From Bimuria novae-zelandiae CBS 107.79 (taxonomy: Eukaryota > Ascomycota > Dothideomycetes > Pleosporales > Didymosphaeriaceae): 64,000 nt of DNA. Made by a program: the position numbers and the translations under genes. Within the stretch, counting starts at the first letter, position 1; every line of letters begins with the position of its first letter. The notes below the pieces were generated by a model. The model was given only the letters and a program-made list of their open reading frames with translations. It was not told where the DNA came from and ran no database searches. Location of the stretch: the NCBI GenBank assembly GCA_010015655.1, contig ML976678.1:1-64000 (forward strand), written 5' to 3'. Positions 58,522 to 64,000 of this stretch are shown piece by piece.

Positions 58522-61500
58522 ACTTGTTAATAAAGTATTATATAAATTTCTAGACGTATTGTACACGGCTTATCTCGATGATGTACTTATTTACTCTACT
58601 GAAACACTTAAGGAGCATGTAGAACACGTTAAGAAGTTACTTAAAAATATAAGGAATTATTAACTACTGCTTATCTTAAGTCAATATAAGTTTTACGTCA
58701 TAATAATAAAGTACCTAGGATTTATTATATTAAGAGAAGGCGTAGCTATAGACTTTAAAAAGATAAATACTATTTAGAAATAGTTAATTCTTAAATTAGT
58801 AAGGGATATCTAATCTTTCCGAAGGTTTACTAACTTCTATTAAAAGTTTATTAAGGACTACTCTAAGACCACCGTACTATTAATAAATCTTATAAAAAAA
58901 GGAAGATAAAAAAAGCACCTAGACCCTTAATAAAACACTATTAGAAGTATTTAGACAACTGTAGAGAAAGTTCCTTACAGGACCTCTCCTCTAAACACAC
59001 GACCTGAAGAAACTTATAAACGTAGAAATAAACGTATTAGATTACGTGCTGGGAGCGATACTCTTATAATAAAATAATAATAAAAAATAGAGACTAGTGT
59101 TCTTTTATTTAAGAAAGCTCTTAGGAATAAAACTTAACTATAGTATTTATAATAAAGAACTACTAAAAATAGTAAACACTTTTAAATAATGAAAAGCTTA
59201 GCTTACTCGAGCACGCTTTAAAATAGAGTTATAAATAGACTATAAAAACCTTATTAGCCTTATAATCATAAAAAAGCTTAACTAACGATAGGTATGATAG
59301 CTAGAATTCCTAGCGACTTTTAACTTTATAATATACTATTAACTAAGAATGCTTAATAGCGTAGTAAACGCCCTAAGTAGAAAATTAAATCTTACTAAGG
59401 ATTAACTAAATCTATATAACGTAGTACTATGAGTAAGGAGCGATAGAACTATAAAATATAATTAGTTACTAATTAAGATCCGTGCCGCTAGCCTAAAATA
59501 TACTAAATTAATAGTATAAAATCCTTAATACTATAGATAACTTACAATAGATAAAAAATAAGAATACGACATGTTCTAATATAGGCTTAATAAAATAAGG
59601 TAATACCACCGCCATAGAATCCTTATGAAATTAGAATATAAAGAAATCTTAATTAGAAAACTGTACAAATTATAAGAATAGGGACACCTAGGCATTACAG
59701 AAACTACGCGCTATATTATAAATAAATATACTATTTTTAGACTTAACTAGATAGTAACTTAAGTTATAAGTAACTAATTACCATGCCATAAAAATAAGGT
59801 AAAAAAATATAAGCCTTATAGACTATTATAACTACTATAAGTCGCTAAAAGACTATAGTAGAGTATAATAATAGACTTTATAGTAAAGCTTCTAAAGTTA
59901 CTAAAACTAGGAATAAAGCAGATATACGACACTATTATAGTAATAGTTAATTACTTAACTAAAGTAGTTAAGTTTAGGTCTATAGAAGAATCTATAATAG
60001 TAAAAGAACTAGCCTATAAGGTAGATAACGCGGTATTTACGAAATATAGGCTACTAGAAGAGTTTATTATAGATAAAAATAATCTCTTACGTCTAAGTAT
60101 TAGGATACCTTTATAGCGGCTCTAGGTATAAATAGGAACCTCTTAACAAGTTTTCACCTTTAAACTAATAAATAGTTAGAACGTACGAATTGGTCTCTAG
60201 AGTAGTATTTATAATTCTACGTTAATAAGTAATAAGATATTTAGGTGGAGTTACTACTAATAGCGTAGCTAGCGTATAATAACGTAAGGTTAGATATAAC
60301 ACGATACTTTCTATACTATATAAACTATAAATATAAGTTAATTGCTTATCAGGATGTAAAAGACGTAGAAAGCACTTCTATAAAAGCCTAAAATAAGGCT
60401 TAAAAGATAAAGAAACCTTTATAAAGTCATATAAAAATAAAATATTTAAAGGACCTTTATTATATCGAAGTACGTAAATAAGCAAATAATTAAAGTACTA
60501 ACCCTTAAAAAGGGGTATATAATTTTCGAATTTTCTTATTATAAAACAATCTAAGGATAAAACAATCTAGCAGAATACTAGATTACTTTTATATAGGCCC
60601 TTTTAACGGATAACAAACTAAGGGACTAGTTATAACTAAGTTATTTCTATTACTAGGTACGAAAACATATCCTATATTTTATAAATTACTTTTAGAACTA
60701 GCACCCCTAGACGCCCTAATTAAGATCTAATTAAATCTAAAAAATAATAAGTATAAGGTTAGGAATATTAAGGACCTAAGAATAATTTAAGGTTAGCGTA
60801 AATACCTAGTTAGATAGAAAGGATAGCTAGAATAATTTAATACTTAAGAGCAAAAAGAAAATCTTATAAACTATAAGTTACTAGTATTAAATTACTATAA
60901 AGAATACCTAAAGACTGGATAGTATCCCTAGAAAATTTAATAAGAAAGTTAAAAAAAGTCAAAAGATAAGAAAGAATTAGCCTCTAGGTACCCTAGGTAA
61001 GTTAAAGGTACGAATAGCGACAGTTTAGGAATAATAGTAGTACTTATACATTTTAAAGCCTCCTCTTCTAACTAATCTAGATCGTTAGCTATATAAGTAT
61101 TATAAGTAGTAAAGGCCTACCTTTTTTTTCTAACTATATAATTTTTAACTATAAGCGAGTTACCTTTGCTTCTGCCTAAAGTTAGGCTAGGCGCTTTTTA
61201 CGCTTTATAGCCTAAACTCTCCTTTACACTTTTTGAAGGACTTAGAAGCCATAATTTATATAAACTACGATGTAAGTAGGACACTGCCTAGTAGTAGCAT
61301 TTATAAAGTACTTTAGGATATTCTTTTACTTATAATATTTATAATATATTAGTAATTTTAAATCCTAAGCTCGAATTTAGTTAGCACGATAATAATAAGA
61401 CTTCGTTAATAATTACTTTATGACATTAGGTGTATTGAGGGATGCTAGGGAAATTTAAAATATAATATAATATAACTTTAAGTTAGAATGCTCTTATTTT

Positions 61501-61567
61501 TATGCCTTAAAAACGAGTACTAAATAAGACGCGTAATATAACCTTATAATAATATATAAAAATAGGG
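58522..61567 (+). pseudogene. Gypsy pol, second part, with chromodomain
   Basis: Continues the reverse transcriptase across the Copia: LVNKVLYKFLDV, then AYLDDVLIYS with the catalytic YLDD intact (58571-58582). RNase H reads VEINVLDYVLGAIL (~59020-59063). Integrase has a GHLGITETTRYI zinc-binding-type segment (~59690) and IIIDFIVKL (~59870). A chromodomain follows at about 60740-60880 (KYKVRNI...KYLVR, LINYK). Stops are frequent. Confidence 0.85.
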
Positions 61568-62117
61568 TGTTACAATAATAGCCCTAAAAAGGAAAATAAA
61601 ATTATAATTACGAAAAATTATAGTAATATAGTAACTATAAATTACGGAATAATAAAGGACTACGTAAAAGGGCTAACAGGGCTTAGCACACTAGTAGGCA
61701 AGATAAAATTAAGTTAGTAGTTATATAATTAATATCCTACTAAAAGAATAGAATTCTAAAAGGATACTAGCTTAGTAAGAGAACTAAAGGATAACCTACT
61801 AAAAAGTAAGTTTTTTTTTTAAAAACTAAAGGGTTTCTAAGATATTAAGGCATAGGATAACTAGTATATAGCCTAGAATACTTTTTATACTTTTCCTACT
61901 TTGTATAGTTAACTTTTAATACTACTAGTATATCTTCTATTACAGATTAGTAAATCTCTTAATTAGTTATTCTATAGTTCGTTATAGAATTAGATTATTT
62001 GGAAAACTGGTATTGCTACTACTATTCTCGACCACTAAATATCCGCAAGGTACTTTACCCTTAACCTATCCTCCCCTCACCAGGAACAGGCTTAGGTACG
62101 TATAGGCCCTTGTAACA
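61568..62117 (+). repeat. 3' LTR of plus-strand Gypsy
   Basis: 550 bp, TGTTACAATAATAG to CTTGTAACA. About 34 bp longer than the 5' LTR because of extra AT-rich sequence right after the first five bases. Confidence 0.9.
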
Positions 62118-62122
62118 CTTAG

Positions 62123-63420
62123 GGGTTATCTTTTATAGACATAATAAAGGTTAATATTCGAAGCTGCGGGACCGCTAGCTAGATAAGAATTTTTCAAGAT
62201 AACACTATTTGCTAGCTAAACAGGCGTCTAATTAATTATAATCTGTTAGCTAAGACACCGTCAATTACCCCTACTAAGCTAAGCGCCACAAAGTTACGAA
62301 ACAGTGCCTGTATTGGCCGAATTACCAGGCATGCCCGTATCCTATTAAACGGTGATGGAACCAAGATGCTAGAGACATGAGGCGTTCATGGGCTTACAGC
62401 GTCGCTTGGGTCATGCGCCGTAACGCTTAGACATCCTAAGCCCATGGCACGGAATGGTTATCGGTGATTCTGGAAATACCTGCTCAACCCACTGTTTTAG
62501 TAAGCGCTTCCCCGCCTTCATTCTTCGCCACCTAAAATAGGTGACAGGAAATGTTTATTAAAAATATATACTTACTTTTAACCTTTATTTAATTACTAAG
62601 GGTAAATTAATATAATAAAGACTTATAGGGGATATAAAGCAACGTAGGTGTTTAACGTAAATGTTAACCCTCTAGGTAATAAGTAGCATAAGCGTAATAA
62701 GGGCCCTATTACTACTAGTATAACTAAAGAGCCCTTATAAAAGTTATAATAAAATAGTTAACTTGCTATTAACACATAGGCTAATAAAGTATTTAAGGAT
62801 AATAATATTATAAACGCGGAGTTATACGTAGAGGATAAGGGAAACTAGCCTTTAGGCCAGCTACTATGTATACTAAGTAGGTTACTAAGCTTCGACTTAA
62901 GTTCTAATACTCTTAAGGCTACTAAGGAGCCTGCTAAGGAGCCTAAGTATAAGAAGAAAAAGCTATTAGTTACTACTTATTAGCGCGTCTTTTTAGGTAA
63001 GAACTCCCTCGCCAACTACTAAGACTTTAATAATACAGCTATTATAAACAATGAGACATTAATAGGGCTTTAGAGGTAAATTAATAACGCTATAAGACAT
63101 TTTACAAATAAGTTACTATCGCAAAAAGTCTCTATTAAATGTCTTATTATTACTATATATATAAGTAAGAAGTTAAAAAAGCTATAATTTATTAAGTTAC
63201 TTTAGTATAGAGAGGTCCTTAGATTTAATGACGTAAAGTAGCAGGCTTAGTAGCTTAAAAGAATATTAAATAAATTTATAGCTTATAGAAAGGCTATAAA
63301 ATGCCTAAACGCGTAATAGGGGGATATTATAAGGCTAGCTAGACATCTAACTAATAATAATAAATTAATAATTTCTAAATTTACCTAAGGTGTTTAATAC
63401 TAAGATTGCTACAGGTAATA
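62123..63420. other. unclassified decayed repeat
   Basis: 62150-62560 is GC-moderate without a coding frame, with inverted ATGGGCTTA/TAAGCCCAT words near 62388 and 62440. 62570-63420 is AT-rich. Reading TAG as Gln, one plus-strand frame from about 62900 stays open to 63400 with Lys/Gln/Leu-rich content (KEPKYKKKKLLVTTY). This suggests a RIP-altered transposon gene of unknown type. Confidence 0.45.
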
Positions 63421-63464
63421 GAGTTGCGATACAGATCTATAATAAATAGAGGTGCTAGGACTTA

Positions 63465-63760
63465 AAGAGTCGCAACCACTCCTTCTGCTGCTGGGGATCG
63501 CGGATGCCAGGGATAGCTAATCGCTTCGAGGACCACTACCCAGCCAATAGCAATATCGTGGCGATCTGGGCGCGCGAGATAACCATCGGAGAGAGCAGCG
63601 TCGAGGCTCCTTCAGACAATATACGTTTATGCCTGGCCAACGCGAGGGCGCGGGCGGCTAACGAGAAGGCATAGAGGCGCAAGAAACAGGCGGCCAGCAA
63701 TAGCGGCAGTAGTAGTAGAGATGCCTTTAATAAGTGTATTAAACTTATTATAGCTAATAC
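63465..63760 (+). pseudogene. GC-rich coding remnant of an unidentified repeat gene
   Basis: A plus-strand frame open for about 66 codons up to a TAG at about 63673 and continuing after it. It contains SRMPGIANRFEDHYPANSN, AIWAREITIGESS and ANARARAANEKA, then RRKKQAASNSGSSSRDAFNK. It looks like real protein sequence (basic, alpha-helical tail), but I do not recognise the family. The single stop sits where AAGGCATGG would give Trp. Confidence 0.45.
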
Positions 63761-64000
63761 TATATAATAATTAGCTTAAAGCTAAGCTTTACTGCGTCTT
63801 CTACCTAAAGTAGCTAGACTAGCTAAGCCCTTAAAACTGAATTAATAGCCTTTAATATACTAAAATATATTAGAGATTTTAATCTATACCTAAATGTTTT
63901 TAATATATTAGAAATCTAAAATTTTTACTAGCTAAGTTATAGAAATAAATAAAGTACTAAAAGTAGTTATTTAAGACTTCAGGATTAATATTAATATACT
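63761..64000. other. AT-rich end of window
   Basis: Nothing recognisable; AT-rich sequence continues past the window edge. Confidence 0.5.

Larger units (their letters stand above)
48494..62117 (+). mobile_element. chromodomain Gypsy LTR retrotransposon split by a Copia
   Basis: LTRs at 48494-49186 (516 bp after removing the nested solo LTR and one ATTAG) and 61568-62117 (550 bp). Perfect 5-bp target duplication CTTAG at 48489-48493 and 62118-62122. Same family as the minus-strand element at 20137-28714. The interior is 12.4 kb, of which 6.2 kb is the Copia at 52335-58516. Confidence 0.93.

Overview
The window looks like a chromosome segment of a filamentous ascomycete, most likely a dothideomycete. 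Three observations support this. Protein genes have short introns (44-121 bp) with TACTAAC- or CTGAC-like branch sites. A moderately GC-rich gene island ends abruptly against long AT-rich blocks. The transposons in those blocks carry the signature of repeat-induced point mutation (RIP): stop codons where Trp or Gln is expected, and C-to-T or G-to-A differences between copies. No RNA gene was recognised.

Layout. 1-5.4 kb is accessory sequence: short tandem repeats, a 327-bp remnant of a pogo/Fot1-type transposon (902-1228), and a dead 1.44-kb DDE transposon with inverted ends (2368-3805). 5.4-19.8 kb is the gene island. It holds a class II myosin heavy chain (minus, 4 exons). Divergent from it, across a 471-bp shared upstream region, is a 1,221-aa protein with a C-terminal Red1/ZFC3H1-type zinc finger (plus, 4 exons). 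Convergent with the latter is an ARF-like protein whose nucleotide-binding motifs are degenerate.

From about 20 kb to 64 kb the sequence is almost entirely nested, inactivated transposons. In order: a minus-strand chromodomain Gypsy element (20137-28714) with a pogo-type element (20238-22083) inside one LTR; a Copia remnant (28715-31018); a Copia element (31019-42077) containing a second complete Copia (33550-39091); a short gag-only LTR element (42717-44519); a pogo-type element into which a second copy of its own family jumped in opposite orientation (44520-47904); a GC-rich patch; a plus-strand chromodomain Gypsy (48494-62117) interrupted by another Copia (52335-58516); and an unclassified decayed region with a GC-rich coding-like remnant near 63.5 kb. 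Matching LTR lengths and target-site duplications fix several boundaries exactly and give a relative order of insertion. Two small solo LTRs (46990-47150 and 48842-49013) sit inside RIP-altered elements but have largely escaped mutation themselves.

The three genes are not an evident pathway: contractile-ring myosin, nuclear RNA surveillance and an atypical GTPase-fold protein. The most novel-looking protein is the ARF-like one, with predicted loss of catalysis and an added C-terminal domain. The clearest structural novelty is the nested transposon architecture.
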